Assembly: GCA_007026445.1 (NCBI GenBank)
Contig: VDMD01000262.1
Location: 1 to 20,006 of the forward strand
Reading direction: 5' to 3'
From: Schizophyllum amplum
Taxonomy: Eukaryota > Basidiomycota > Agaricomycetes > Agaricales > Schizophyllaceae
DNA: 20,006 nucleotides
Under the pieces are notes generated by a model that saw only the letters and a program-made list of their open reading frames with translations, was not told the origin of the DNA and did not search any database. The position numbers and the translations under genes are program-made. Shown in pieces: positions 9,725 through 19,497 of the stretch; position 1 is the stretch's first letter, and each line of letters starts with the position of its first letter.

Positions 9725-11773
9725 ATGACCTCCCTCCACGCCAGCTCGCCGGAGCCCTCGACCCACGACTCTGCTCGTCCTCAGCGCTCCTCCTTCTCGC
9801 GCAGAGTCAGACATGCTGCGGGGTTCGTGCGCGACCACATCAAGAAACACGTCGGTGTTGGGACAGTCTGCGCGGTAGCCTACTTCGATCCGTGCGTAGC
9901 TCGCCCTCCCAGACGGCGTACCGACTGACCCGAACAATGTCAGGGGCAACTGGGGTGTCGATCTTGAAGCAGGCAGCAAATACGGGTACAGGTTATTATT
10001 CGTCATTCTGCTCGCAGGAATATTTGCAGTCTTCTTGCAGGTGTGTCCGGGCAGTCCTCTGCTCTCTACGCTCGCTCAAGGAGTCGCAGGTACTAGGAAG
10101 TAGGCTGGGCTGCGTCACAGGCATCGGTATGTCTATACCCCAGTTACTCATCTCCCGACTAAGCGACCCAATATAGACCTCGCTTCCCACTGCCGTCTTT
10201 TGCTCTACAATCGCACCAAACGGCCACGGCTCGTTCGCTGGTTGACTCTCTACCCGCTCTACGTCATCTCCGAGGTCGCCATCATCGCCACAGACCTCGC
10301 CGAGCTGCTTGGATCAGCTATAGCACTCTGTCTCCTCTTCCCGAAACTTGAGCTCTGGCACGGCGTTCTCATCACAGCGTTCGATGTCATATTTTTATTG
10401 GCCCTCAAGGACCCTCTCGGTGCCAAACCGGTCAGGCCCTTCGAGCTGCTCATCGCCGCATTAGTGAGTCAAGGTCTTCTGATTATTGCGAACGAGCTAA
10501 CAGCATGTAGGTTCTTGCTGTCCTGATATGCCTTCTCATCGTCATCGCCTCCGTTGACGTGGAATGGGGCACCACCTTCAAGGGCTTCATTCCGTCTAAA
10601 TACGTTATAGAGAATGGCGCCCTATACACATGTAAGTGTAAATTAACCCTCCCTCGACCTCCCTATTCATTCAACAACAGCTGTTGGCATCCTCGGCGCA
10701 ACCGTCATGCCGCATAGCTTGTTCCTTGGATCTGCCCTTGCGACCCAAGATCGCGTATCACCGCCGAAGCCTTCGATGAGCACGGACTCGCTCGAGGACA
10801 TGGGCATGGCGCCAGCATATACGTCGCCCACCTCAACAATCAGAAACATTCTTCGCAAGACAGCACAGTGGATCGTCGCCTCCTTCCGCACTCCTCCTCC
10901 CAGCGCATCATCCGCCCAAGCAACGACTCATGCTGAACACGACAACCGCCCTCTTTCCTTCATCAAAGCACATCTGTATCATGGTACCGCCGACATCGTT
11001 GGGAGCCTCCTAGGCTTCGCTGTATTAATAAATTCTCTGTGAGTCGATTGACTTTTTTCTTGAAATTGTGCTGAACCTCGCGCAGCATCCTCATTCTCGC
11101 GAGCGCTGTATTCTTCTATGGTTCGGGACGGGGCGACACGGGGAACAAGGATCCCGCAGGCCTTTTTGATGCGTACGACCTCATTCGCGACCTTGTCGGC
11201 AAGTCCGCCGCCACTCTGTTCGCCATCGCACTTCTCGCCGCCGGTCAAGTGTGTTCGTTGACCAAGTCACCTTCCCCCGGGGCTAACGGGATATACAGAG
11301 CTCCTCCATAATCGCCACTGTGGCAGGTCAGGCTGTCTCGGAAGGCTTTCTTCGTTGGCGTGTCTCGGTAAGTACTCAAGACGCCTTATGGGAAGTCTAG
11401 CATTAACTGACGCCCGGCGCAGGCTGTCGTACGACGTCTTCTGACGCGCCTCATTGCCGTTATACCATCCATGGTGGTCGCGGTTGCCCTCGGCCGAGAT
11501 GGCGTTGACTCGCTTCTCGTCGCCAGTCAGGTCGTGCTGTCGATCTGTCTCCCCTTCATCTGCCTGCCGCTGCTATATGTCACGTCGTCAAGGGCCATAA
11601 TGTCTGTCCGCGAGCCCGTCGTATCACGGTCGTCGTCTAGTCTCACTCCAGTTGAGGCGGAAACCGGGTTCCGTGTGGTGGATTTCAGCAATGGGCTGAT
11701 TGCGAAGATTTTTGGCGCGCTCCTCTGGATTGTCATTGTCATCGCCAACGTGTATGTGCTTGTCACGTTGTAA
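9725..11773 (+). CDS. NRAMP-family divalent metal transporter (Smf-like)
   Basis: Nine exons (9725-9891, 9944-10040, 10090-10126, 10177-10463, 10511-10631, 10681-11038, 11086-11248, 11299-11367, 11423-11773) join to 1650 nt, or 549 residues, without any disruption. NRAMP proteins import Mn2+, Fe2+ and other divalent metals with protons. The first membrane helix has the signature DPGNW (D55-W59). The sixth has ATVMPHSLFLGS (A243, M246, H248). These supply the metal-binding Asp, Asn, Ala and Met known from the family. Further helices include the stretch from RWLTLYPLYV to FLLAL, AGQSSSIIATVAGQ, and the C-terminal LLWIVIVIANVYVLVTL. The soluble N-terminus (about 40 residues) is Ser/Arg-rich, and a roughly 70-residue polar loop follows the MPH helix. 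Introns are 47-55 nt and all GT-AG. Whether it acts at the plasma membrane or an endosome/vacuole cannot be read from sequence. Confidence 0.95.
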
Positions 11774-12197
11774 GAGAGAGGATACGGTAGCAGGGGGGCT
11801 TGCTTATCTCGGGTCAAGATGAAGGACGTTCTCTAGAGTATTTTACGTGCCACATAGTTTTGTACACATGATTTCTTGCACAGGCTATCTCATAGTACAT
11901 CGTGTTTTGAATGCTATCGCTCATCTGCATGCGGTTGTGGACGCGATTTAACATGGTGTAGACAAGCTTGAGATGATGTTGGTGGGTTTGAGGACTGACC
12001 AGGAATCCAGGACTGGCTTATGGACCTACATCCGGTGACGTCACACAGGCTCTTTCCTTTCGAACTTCGAGCGTGACATGTTCCTGCGCGCACTCCTGTC
12101 ATCCACGACCACCTGTAGGTCAAGCCACCCCACCTCCCGCAGACTCCAGGGTTTTAGTCGAGAGTCCTTCTACACCAGGACAACTGCAACCGCCTCT
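11774..12197. other. Intergenic: NRAMP 3' flank and TatD-nuclease 5' region
   Basis: This gap lies between two plus-strand genes and contains the NRAMP 3' UTR and the TatD promoter. From 12078 an ATG opens a frame that runs unbroken into the TatD start at 12198, so part of this stretch may be coding. I saw no clear TATA box or polyadenylation hexamer. Confidence 0.45.
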
Positions 12198-13672
12198 ATG
12201 TCTTCACAGTACAGATTCATAGGTCTGTACGGTTTCTCCGCGTTGTGCAAGTTCTGCAGACACTGACGCACCCTGACAGATATCGGAGGTATGCCATAAT
12301 TAACTTGAGCAGGGCTCTACTTGCATAGCTGCTCACCATGGGTGTAGTCAACCTCACTGACCCGGTGTTCCGCGGAAAATATCACGGAAAGCGCAAGCAC
12401 GACGGTGAGTTGCATTTCACGAGTGCGTTGAGTACCCTGAGTCAACCAAGCTTGATACCAGATGACTTCTCCGCCGTCCTGGACCGTGCAAAAGCCGCCG
12501 GCGTACAAAGCATGATTATCACAGGTGGCAGCTTGCACGAATCGAAGGAGGCGTTGGATCTGGCAAGCAAGCACGGTGAGCAACGTCCCTATTTTCCCTG
12601 TAAGATTTGGACGGCTAAATCGATTGAAGGACTGTATTCAACTGTGGGCTGCCACCCTACACGCGCAAGCGACTTTGACAAGTACAAAGATGGCCCGGAG
12701 GGGTACCTGCGTGCGCTGGACGACTTGCTGGCGAGCAACGTCAAGGGCAAAGGTGCCGCTGTCGCCATCGGCGAATGTGGTCTAGGTAGGCAGGACCTTC
12801 GGCCATTTTAGCGTCAGGCATCTCAAGCTACTCTACAGATTATGACCGTCTGCACTTTGCCAGCGCGGACGTGCAGAAGAAGCATTTTCGTCAGTGTCTT
12901 TTTTGCTGTCCTCTGCAGAATTTGCATCGATGACTTATGCGACACCATAGGTTCACAACTCGCCCTCGCCAAGAAATATGGATTACCGTTGTTTCTTCAC
13001 TCGCGTGCTGCGCACGCCGATTTCGTGCAAATTCTGCGTGATGAGGGATTTGGGGAGAACGGCGGGAGCGCTATCGGCGCGAAGGGCGGTGTGGTTCACA
13101 GCTTCACCGGCAGCAGAGAGGAGGCAATGGATCTGGTACGTACTGCAGGAACTCGCTACAATCCACGCTGACGATCGCCCAAAAAGACTGACATGGGCTT
13201 TCACATCGGGTATGTCTTGTCGTCGCTACATTGATGCATGAATAACTGACAAAGTTCAACAGCATCAACGGCTGTTCCTTAAAGACAGAAGAGAACTTGA
13301 AGGTCGCGAAGTCAATACCGTTGGATAGACTCATGCTGGAGACAGGCGAGTCAGGATCAGACGTATAACGCTCCAGCTGACCGTTGCCACAATTTGCTGT
13401 TGTTAACAGACGCACCTTGGTGTACCTGCACGTCCACCCACGCCTCAAAAACACCTCTGGACACGCTTCCTCAGGAGCTGCGGTCCCTATACCTTCCTGC
13501 CGCCACGAAGCCAGAGAAGTTCGAGCTCGGGAGACCCGTCAAGGGTAGAAATGAGCCCGCCACCATCGGCGGCGTTGCATGGGTGCTGAGCCAACTTCAT
13601 GATATGGCGATGGAGGAACTCTCGGAAAAGGCTTGGGCAAATACAGTCAAAGTCTTCGACTTGCAGCTATGA
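12198..13672 (+). CDS. TATDN1: TatD-family Mg2+-dependent DNase (TATDN1 orthologue)
   Basis: Ten exons (12198-12222, 12280-12288, 12348-12404, 12462-12575, 12630-12785, 12839-12889, 12951-13135, 13187-13209, 13263-13345, 13410-13672) give 966 nt, or 321 residues, with no disruption. TatD enzymes are TIM-barrel metal-dependent deoxyribonucleases linked to DNA degradation in apoptosis and oxidative-damage repair. Motifs in order: [19 protein letters not shown] (74-81), GECGLDYDR with metal ligand E117, LHSR (H154), VVHSFTG (H187) and ETDAPWC (D235). The last exon carries RNEP and ends TVKVFDLQL, as TATDN1 proteins do. Exon 2 is only 9 nt, the fifth intron begins GTAGGC, and the ninth intron is GC-AG. 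The acceptors at 12629 and 13186 are AAG, less usual than CAG or TAG. An in-frame ATG at 12078 would add 40 Arg/Ser/Thr-rich residues, making 361. It converges on the ceramide glucosyltransferase gene, 55 bases away. Confidence 0.93.
12280..12288 (+). other. TATDN1: 9-nt microexon in TatD nuclease gene
   Basis: The nine bases ATATCGGAG lie between a CCTGACAG acceptor and a GTATGC donor. They join G|AT ATC GGA G|TC to give the conserved IDIGVNL around the first family motif. Without them the motif and the second metal-site region are lost. Confidence 0.85.
13346..13409 (+). other. TATDN1: GC-AG intron in TatD nuclease gene
   Basis: The junction reads GAG ACA G|GCGAGTCAGG ... TTAACAG|AC GCA CCT TGG and yields ETDAPW, the catalytic Asp motif. 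Using the nearby GT instead shifts the frame and destroys the conserved C-terminal part. Confidence 0.85.
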
Positions 13673-13727
13673 GCGGCCGGTGTATCTTTCTGCTATTGTA
13701 CAGGGATGTACATGGTAGAAGTTCTGC

Positions 13728-15215
13728 CTAACTTGGCTCTGACTCCAATCGCTGGTACTGGCGTCCCTCCGAGGACGATCTCCACCACGATCCGCGACGC
13801 TGCTCGCCGGTGATCCTTCTAACTTCTCCGTTTCTGATGACCTGATATTTGCGGCCCCTCCACTCGACTTGGCTCCCTAGGAGAGCGAAGAGGAATATAG
13901 GAAATGCCAGAAGCTCTCTCGCAAACCAACCAGCAAGAGATTCCCACTTGATGGTGGGTGGCAGCGGGTGACCTGCGAGCGATGCGTAGACGTCCAAGTC
14001 CAGGTACAACCACGGCGCGTAGTGTAGTAGGAACGTGAAGAACGGATGTATGCCGAGCAGTCGCCGCAGGGAGGCGCACGCAATGAGGCAGAGCATGAGT
14101 GATTCGGTGAGTGGTTCGAGGAGCGTCGCGGCGAGTACCATATGCTTGCGCACGCGGATCCAGCGAGCCCGACGATAGACGTAGTCCTTCAGCGACATGT
14201 TGCCGACCACGTTTTTGGCAACGTCGCACGACATGTCGTGGCGTAGGCCGAGCTCGTGCCAAAGTGCGCCCGCGATCATGTTGTCTTCGGCAAGGTATTT
14301 CCCGAAGGCGGCCAAGCCGCACACGCCCGGCTGTCGCGCGTCGGGATCGGTGTCCGCGTTAGGTATCGGGCGCAGTGAGCCATTGACACGCTCGAGGTCG
14401 AGCGGCGGTACAGGCAGGACTTGCCCACGACGCATGAGTCAACGGCAACCGTGTTTATTGCGATATACATCTTGGCGTGATTCGTGTTGAGGAAGGCTTC
14501 CTCGATGCGCGAACCGACACGCGACTCGGTAGAGATGGCATAGGGGACATGGTGCACGACACCGACCCGGCGCTTGGGCACTTTAGATGGCGGGGGCGCC
14601 AGGATGTCAACGGCACGGGCGAGGGTGCCAGGATCCGCCATGACCCCGGAGTCGATCACCCAGAGAATGTCGTGGGCTGCCTCTCGGTAAGCCTTGACCA
14701 GATTGTTGACTTTGGGATTGATGCCAACGTCATCGGCACCTGAACCTGGTGTAATATAAGCTACTGAAAAGAATGAGAGCATGCGACGCACCGACAAGAA
14801 TTCTAGCATTGACATGAGGATACTTGGCGAGTAGATCGCGCACGACGGTCAGTGCTTGATCATGATCGTTGTCGACGGAGAGCAGAATCTCGAAGTTCGG
14901 GTAGTCTTGAGTAAAGGTAGACTCCAGGTTCTCGTAGAGGTTGGTGTCCAGTCCCTTGAGGGGACGCAGGATGGAGACTCCGGGGACAGACGCAGCAGGG
15001 GCGGATGCCAGAGGCGAACGCGGACGCACTCTGAAGCGCTTGCGTCTAACCTAAGATCAGTAGATGTTGGGGGACGACGGTGAATGCACTACTCACGCTG
15101 ACATGCATCCCAGTATACTCAGCCCCCACAGGAAAGCATACCAAACCACCCCGACGGTAGAGAGTGCAAGGATTGCCAACTCCCACTTCGATCGCTCGTT
15201 CGCAGAGTCCGACAT
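13728..15215 (-). CDS. UGCG: Ceramide glucosyltransferase (glucosylceramide synthase, GT21), frameshifted
   Basis: Exons are 15215-15097, 15045-14792 and 14739-13728, with introns of 51 and 52 nt, for about 461 residues when read across one frameshift. The enzyme moves glucose from UDP-glucose to ceramide on the cytosolic Golgi/ER face, making the fungal glucosylceramide of membranes and wall-associated lipids. An N-terminal anchor spans about 12-38. PGVSILRPLKG opens the GT domain. The D1 region is SVDNDHD (96-102), D2 is WVIDSG (D154), D3 is LAEDNMI, and the (Q/R)xxRW motif is RRARW. Two hydrophobic segments follow, as expected. The first intron must use the second of two adjacent TAGs (the one in GTTAG) to keep the frame. 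One base is missing at about 14399-14401, where YRRS should run directly into DLERVNGSL. It is either a pseudogene allele or an error, since everything else is intact. Confidence 0.9.
14399..14401 (-). other. UGCG: Apparent one-base deletion in ceramide glucosyltransferase gene
   Basis: On the minus strand CGC CGC TC is followed by GAC CTC GAG. The upstream frame gives the family-like GKSCLYRRS and the downstream frame gives DLERVNGSL, one base short. There is no splice site between them. Unlike the other two disruptions it is not in a homopolymer. Confidence 0.75.
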
Positions 15216-15564
15216 TCAGGAAGACATGAAGGAAGAGAGTCCGTAAGCACCGTAAGCAGGCCGTGAATCACGCGTCGGCGCTGTGGCGGATGAGGACAAG
15301 TTGAGGCGGCGGGCCGAGGCGCGGCGCAACACGCTTGCCCGTGGCGAAGGACGGCAAATGCCGCACGCACTGTGCTTATGGTCGGTGGCCTTGCGGTGGG
15401 CCGGTGGTAGGTGCTGTTCAGCCTGTAGAAAAGGCGTAACTTACTCGCCGCCTACGCAGAGATACACAGGACCCTTCCACCCACATATGATACCAGTTGT
15501 ACAGAAATACAGCACGAGATATACCGCTACAAAATCACAATCGTAACCAGCCTTCAAACCCACT
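15216..15564. other. Intergenic: ceramide glucosyltransferase promoter and aldolase 3' flank
   Basis: Both neighbours are on the minus strand. The stretch includes a GC-rich patch at about 15270-15350. A short plus-strand frame there has an Arg/Glu-rich translation but no recognisable domain. I see no TATA box or RNA gene. Confidence 0.4.
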
Positions 15565-16697
15565 TCACTTGAGAAACGCGCCGTTGGTCTCCTGGAGCAA
15601 GAGTTCGTACTCCGTTTGGAACTGTGAGAAGATAAGGGTTCGGGACTTCCAGCACGTAGATAGCCATCGTGATCAGCACTTACGTTCACGTACATGTTCT
15701 CCCAGTGCTGCAGCGTCTTCGCGGAAAACTCTGCGTCCTCCGGGTCGATCACGCTCTTCTTGAGACCGTTTGCCGCGGCCGCCTCAACCATCAGCTGCAC
15801 CTTGCACATCCTGTCGAGCGCGGCGAAAAGGTAGACCGCCTCATCCACCGTCTGACCAACTAGAGAACACGTTCAGCGCCGCTTAATAACACCGTTAGCC
15901 TGCTTACGCGTCATGAGACCGTGGTTTTGGAGGATGCAGGTGTTCTTCTTGGGCCCAAGCGCCTGCGCGATGTTCTCACCCTCCTCCTGAGCAAGGACAA
16001 CACCACCGAAGTTGGCGTAGACGGCAAGGTTGTCGTGGAAGAAGCACGCGTCCTGCGTCAAGATGTCGATGGGCTTCCCAAATACGGACCATGCCTTGCC
16101 GTTGATCGAGTGGCAGTGGGCAGCAGCCTTGACATCCGGGCGCGCCTTGTGAATGGCGCTGTCTGCACGACGGTCAGCAGATCTCCGGTTAAGAGGTAAC
16201 TGGGTGCGTACGGATGTGGAAGCCAGACGTGTTGATGGGAAGCTGAGCACCGTGGGGAGAGACGTAGCCGTCGGGGCCTACAAGGACCAGATGGGATTTC
16301 TGCAGACGAAAGGGAAGTGAGTATGTAGACGTGCGAGGATTGCGTTTTGCTCACGGTGATGACAGAGAAATGAACTGCAAACGGGTTCATCCAATAGTGG
16401 TCAGGCAGGACCGGGTCGCGGACGGTGATGTGACCAGAAACGCCTTCACCAAAACCAAGCTTGCCCCAGTAGCGGAATGCGGCAGCCATATGCCCCTGGG
16501 TAGATGGGTGAGTCCCCCGTTGAGTTGCTGCATCATCTTTCACACCTTGATCCATTCCCGCTCATCGTAGGGGTTGTCGAACCCTGGGCACGGGACGCAA
16601 GCTCGATGGTACCCTGCTTGTTGCCGCGCCAAGCCCTGCGCAAAGGATCGTCGTTGAGTCCGTCAAGGGACTGTTGAAACTTGGTGTCGCTGACCAT
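15565..16697 (-). CDS. Class II aldolase/adducin-domain protein, frameshifted
   Basis: Six exons (16697-16546, 16495-16355, 16299-16212, 16162-15908, 15859-15684, 15621-15565) give 289 residues when one missing base in exon 1 is allowed for. The class II aldolase/adducin fold is a Zn2+ enzyme of fuculose- and rhamnulose-phosphate aldolases and related proteins. Fungal members of this length are abundant but mostly uncharacterised. Visible features are [19 protein letters not shown] at the N-terminal domain, AAAHCHS with metal-binding His 143 and 145, and QNHGLMT with the third ligand His 208. The C-terminus includes [19 protein letters not shown]. All three Zn ligands are kept. Introns are 48-62 nt, all GT-AG. 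One base is missing near 16588-16589 ([13 protein letters not shown]). It is divergent from the NCS1 permease. The substrate cannot be told from sequence. Confidence 0.9.
16588..16589 (-). other. Apparent one-base deletion in class II aldolase gene
   Basis: On the minus strand TCC CGT GC is followed by CCA GGG TTC GAC AAC CCC. The upstream frame gives GTIELASR and the downstream frame gives [14 protein letters not shown], with one base too few. The site abuts a C run, so a lost C is the simplest explanation. Confidence 0.7.
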
Positions 16698-17194
16698 GAT
16701 GGTGAAGAGCAGGATGCGGCGAGGCGCTATGCGCTGCGGTATCTATATGCGGCGGTGTCGGCGTCGGCATTGTCGACGTCGAGCAGCGCTTATCGCAGGA
16801 AGAGCCGCGGGATTCGGACGCGCCACGGCCCGGACCCCCAACCCCTTTCGGCAAGTGCCGAGTTTGATTGCCAGAAACGCGGCGGGCTCGCCGCGGCCCC
16901 GAGCTACTTGCCAAACGGCAAGTACACCCACAACGTCGATGCGGGCGTCTACAGGACATAACAAGACACACCAGCATGCAGCATTCGAGAGCCTTGCCAC
17001 CCCCCGCGACGCCCAATAGCGAAGCGCGCAGCGCTGATCCAAGCGCGGCTGTCGCGCGGCAGCATCATATCCAAGGGGCAACCAGGTGAGGGGCTCGGAG
17101 CGCGACAAATGGCCATTCCGTTGTCCAGTCAGAGGTTTGCCCTGATTGCTTCGTGCGACGACGTGCGCCTCCCGCTGCCGATCCCCCCTCCAGC
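16698..17194. other. Divergent intergenic region between aldolase and NCS1 permease genes
   Basis: This 497-base, GC-rich region lies between divergently transcribed starts and must hold both promoters. A long minus-strand open frame crosses it and continues over the permease exons. Because it overlaps a clearly conserved gene and has no family resemblance, I treat it as a chance frame. No TATA box or clear regulatory palindrome was seen. Confidence 0.45.
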
Positions 17195-19497
17195 ATGAAG
17201 CTCCCACGTTTGCGCATCGAGGCGGAGGACGCCCAGGTCGCGGCGGCCCGCGATGGCGAGGTAATCCACTGTCAGCGGGATCTGCTTCCCGTCGCCCCCC
17301 TGCCCGAAGGACCTCGCAAGTGGGGTGCATTTCATCTGCTCGGTTACTGGATTGCTGAGGGCTTTGGTGCGTACCCCTCTGACAACGTCTTGTGCGCGTA
17401 AGACTGACGTTCGCCCCATCGGGGCTTGTCCAGGCATCAGGTAAGAGACGCCAAACCAATCGTGGGTGTTCCCCTTTGTTCTCAGCGACCCACAGCCAGT
17501 ACCAGACTGCATCCACCGCTGTTGCGAGCGGTCTCTCCCCAGGCGCAACTATTGGGGCCGTCTTACTTGGACACGGGCTCGTTTGTGAGTGTGGCGACAA
17601 CGTTTCTTGTCGCTCCTCATCCTGACTCAATCGCGATAGCCATCGCGTGCGCGCTCAATGCCTGGGTGGGCGCCACATATGGCATCAATTTTCCAGTCTT
17701 TGCACGCGCGGCCTTTGGCATTCGAGGGACCACCATCGCCGTCGTCTGCAGAGCCGTCGCTGCCATCGTCTGGTTTGGAACTCAGAGCTACCAAGGTCGG
17801 CACTTACCTCTTCGTCATCCTGCACCCACTGACCTCGCCCCACCCGCAGGAGGACAATGTGTAGCGGTCATGATCTCCGCCATATGGCCCTCATTCAAGG
17901 GCTTCCCGAACCACCTGCCTGCGAGCGCACATGTCACTTCAGCGCAATTGCTGTGCTTCTTGTACGTGTGCACGTTCCCTGCAACGCCCCATGACGGAGC
18001 ATTGCTGACCCAAGGTCCCCAGCATCTTCTATCTGATTCAGCTCCCTTGCCTCTACATTCACATATCGAAGCTGCGGTACCTCTTTCTGTGCAAGGTCAT
18101 CATCATGGTGAGTATTGTGCACAGCTTCTTTAGCGCCTCTAATGGCCCCACAGCCCATATTCGGGCTCATTCTCTGTGCGTAGTGCCTCAATTCGATATA
18201 GCGTTGCTCTCTGACCCCCAAATTCATCGCAGTCGGCTGGTCTGTAGGCCGCGCACATGGTTTTGGACCCATTTTTAGTGAAGGGGCCGCCTCGGAGGGC
18301 GCGCCCATCGCGGTGATGTTCTTCTCAGCCATGACCTCTGCCATCGCCGGCAAGGCGACGCTTGCACTCAACATCTGTGTAAGGGACCCACTTGCACCCA
18401 AGCGGACCCCCATTCATTGACGCGGGACCCTCTAGGACTTTACCCGCTACGCAAAGTCGCCGCGCACGGCAGCCTGGACGAATGTCTTCGCACTCACAGT
18501 GCCTGTCACGCTTTGTGTGTATGTACCCTCAGCCTGTTCTTACATCGAGACCGCACTCGCTGATGCCTCTACCTTAGAATCCTTGGCGTCGTTGTAACCT
18601 CTGCCACCCAAGTGATTTACGGCGTCAGCACCTGGAATCCACTCCAGGTATGCGAGCTCTGGGGCAATCGCGCCGCGCAGTTTTTCGCAGCATTCTGTTG
18701 GGGTCTCGCTGTTCTGGTCACCAACATATCGGCGAACTCGACGGCGGTGGGAAACGATCTGACGGTTCTGTTTCCGGCATATGTGAATATAAGACGCGGA
18801 CAGTATATTTGCGCGCTCCTCGGCGTGGCTACATGTCCGTGGATCATTCAAAACTCGGCGGTGTCATTCACCTCGTTCCTGTGCGTGTTACGACGAGCGC
18901 TGGGAAGGTCCACAAGCTGATAATTGGTCTAGTGGCGGGTACTCGATTTTCCTCGCACCACTTTGTGGAATTATGCTCTCGGACTACGTGCGTATCGAAG
19001 CTTCTCAGACTTTGTCGTACTCATAGGACGGTAGTACATCTTGCGGCGGCGGCGGATGGATCTGACGTCGTTATACCGCCACGGGCCCTCCCTTTATTGG
19101 TAAGACATTCCCATCCTCATATTGGGCATTATTCAACGAACATCAGGTTCTCCCGCGGCTTCAATATCCGCGCCATAGTTTCCTTCGTCTTAGCCCTCGT
19201 GCCAAATCTCCCAGGATTTGCGGCCAGGGTGCATGCACATAATCATGTACCCAAGGCCGCGACATACATCTTGTACGCTCCCTTCTATGTGTCCCGATTG
19301 TCACTGACGTCGATGTCAGCTCTTGCGTGTGGCCCGTGGGCGTGGTCGTCAGCGCAATGCTATATCTGTTGTTCAGCTACGCATTCCCACCGACTGACAT
19401 ACAACTACCACCACTATTAGCGAGCAGCCGCTCAGAGTCGTCCAGTACTATCGACGAAAAATGCGACCGGGGCGCCAAATCCATCAGCGTGGTTTAA
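17195..19497 (+). CDS. NCS1-family nucleobase/vitamin permease (Fur/allantoin-uracil permease type)
   Basis: Fourteen exons (17195-17366, 17434-17440, 17496-17584, 17640-17795, 17850-17961, 18023-18107, 18154-18175, 18233-18378, 18436-18518, 18578-18880, 18933-18987, 19035-19099, 19147-19272, 19320-19497) sum to 1599 nt, or 532 residues, with the frame open throughout. NCS1 proteins are roughly 12-helix cation symporters for uracil, allantoin, uridine, cytosine, purines or thiamine. Family signs are RDLLPV near the N-terminus, GATYGINFPVFARAAFGIRG, IWPSFKGFPNHLP, DFTRYAKSP, NISANSTAVGNDLT with FPAYVNIRRGQ, GGYSIFLAPLCGIMLSDY, and the late VPNLPGF. Exon 2 is a 7-nt microexon encoding most of GIS before QYQTAS. 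Introns are 46-67 nt and all GT-AG. The substrate is not readable from sequence. The start at 17195 fits the usual short cytosolic N-terminus. Confidence 0.93.
17434..17440 (+). other. 7-nt microexon in NCS1 permease gene
   Basis: GCATCAG sits between a TGTCCAG acceptor and a GTAAGA donor. Splicing TTT G|GC ATC AG|C CAG TAC CAG gives EGFGISQYQTAS, the first-helix region of NCS1 carriers. Skipping it changes the frame. Confidence 0.8.

Noticed and set aside
15283..15546. Plus-strand frame with Arg/Glu-rich start (MADEDKLRRRAEARR)
   Set aside because: It looks protein-like for about 20 residues, then becomes random. It lies in the promoter of the ceramide glucosyltransferase, and there is no supporting splice structure or homology that I recognise.
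16569..16590. GGTTCGACAACC on the minus strand, resembling a tRNA T-arm/B box
   Set aside because: It lies in the coding PGFDNP segment of the aldolase gene, and no matching acceptor stem, D-arm or anticodon arm is found.
2833..16697. A biosynthetic or catabolic gene cluster
   Set aside because: The genes belong to unrelated processes (wall, lipid, metal, DNA, sphingolipid), lie on mixed strands, and include no backbone enzyme or pathway-specific regulator.
16743..17630. 295-codon minus-strand open frame, the longest single-exon frame after the lyase-like exon
   Set aside because: It overlaps the promoter region and four exons of the NCS1 permease on the other strand, its composition is low-complexity Arg/Pro/Ala, and it resembles no family. 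GC-rich coding DNA often leaves such antisense frames.
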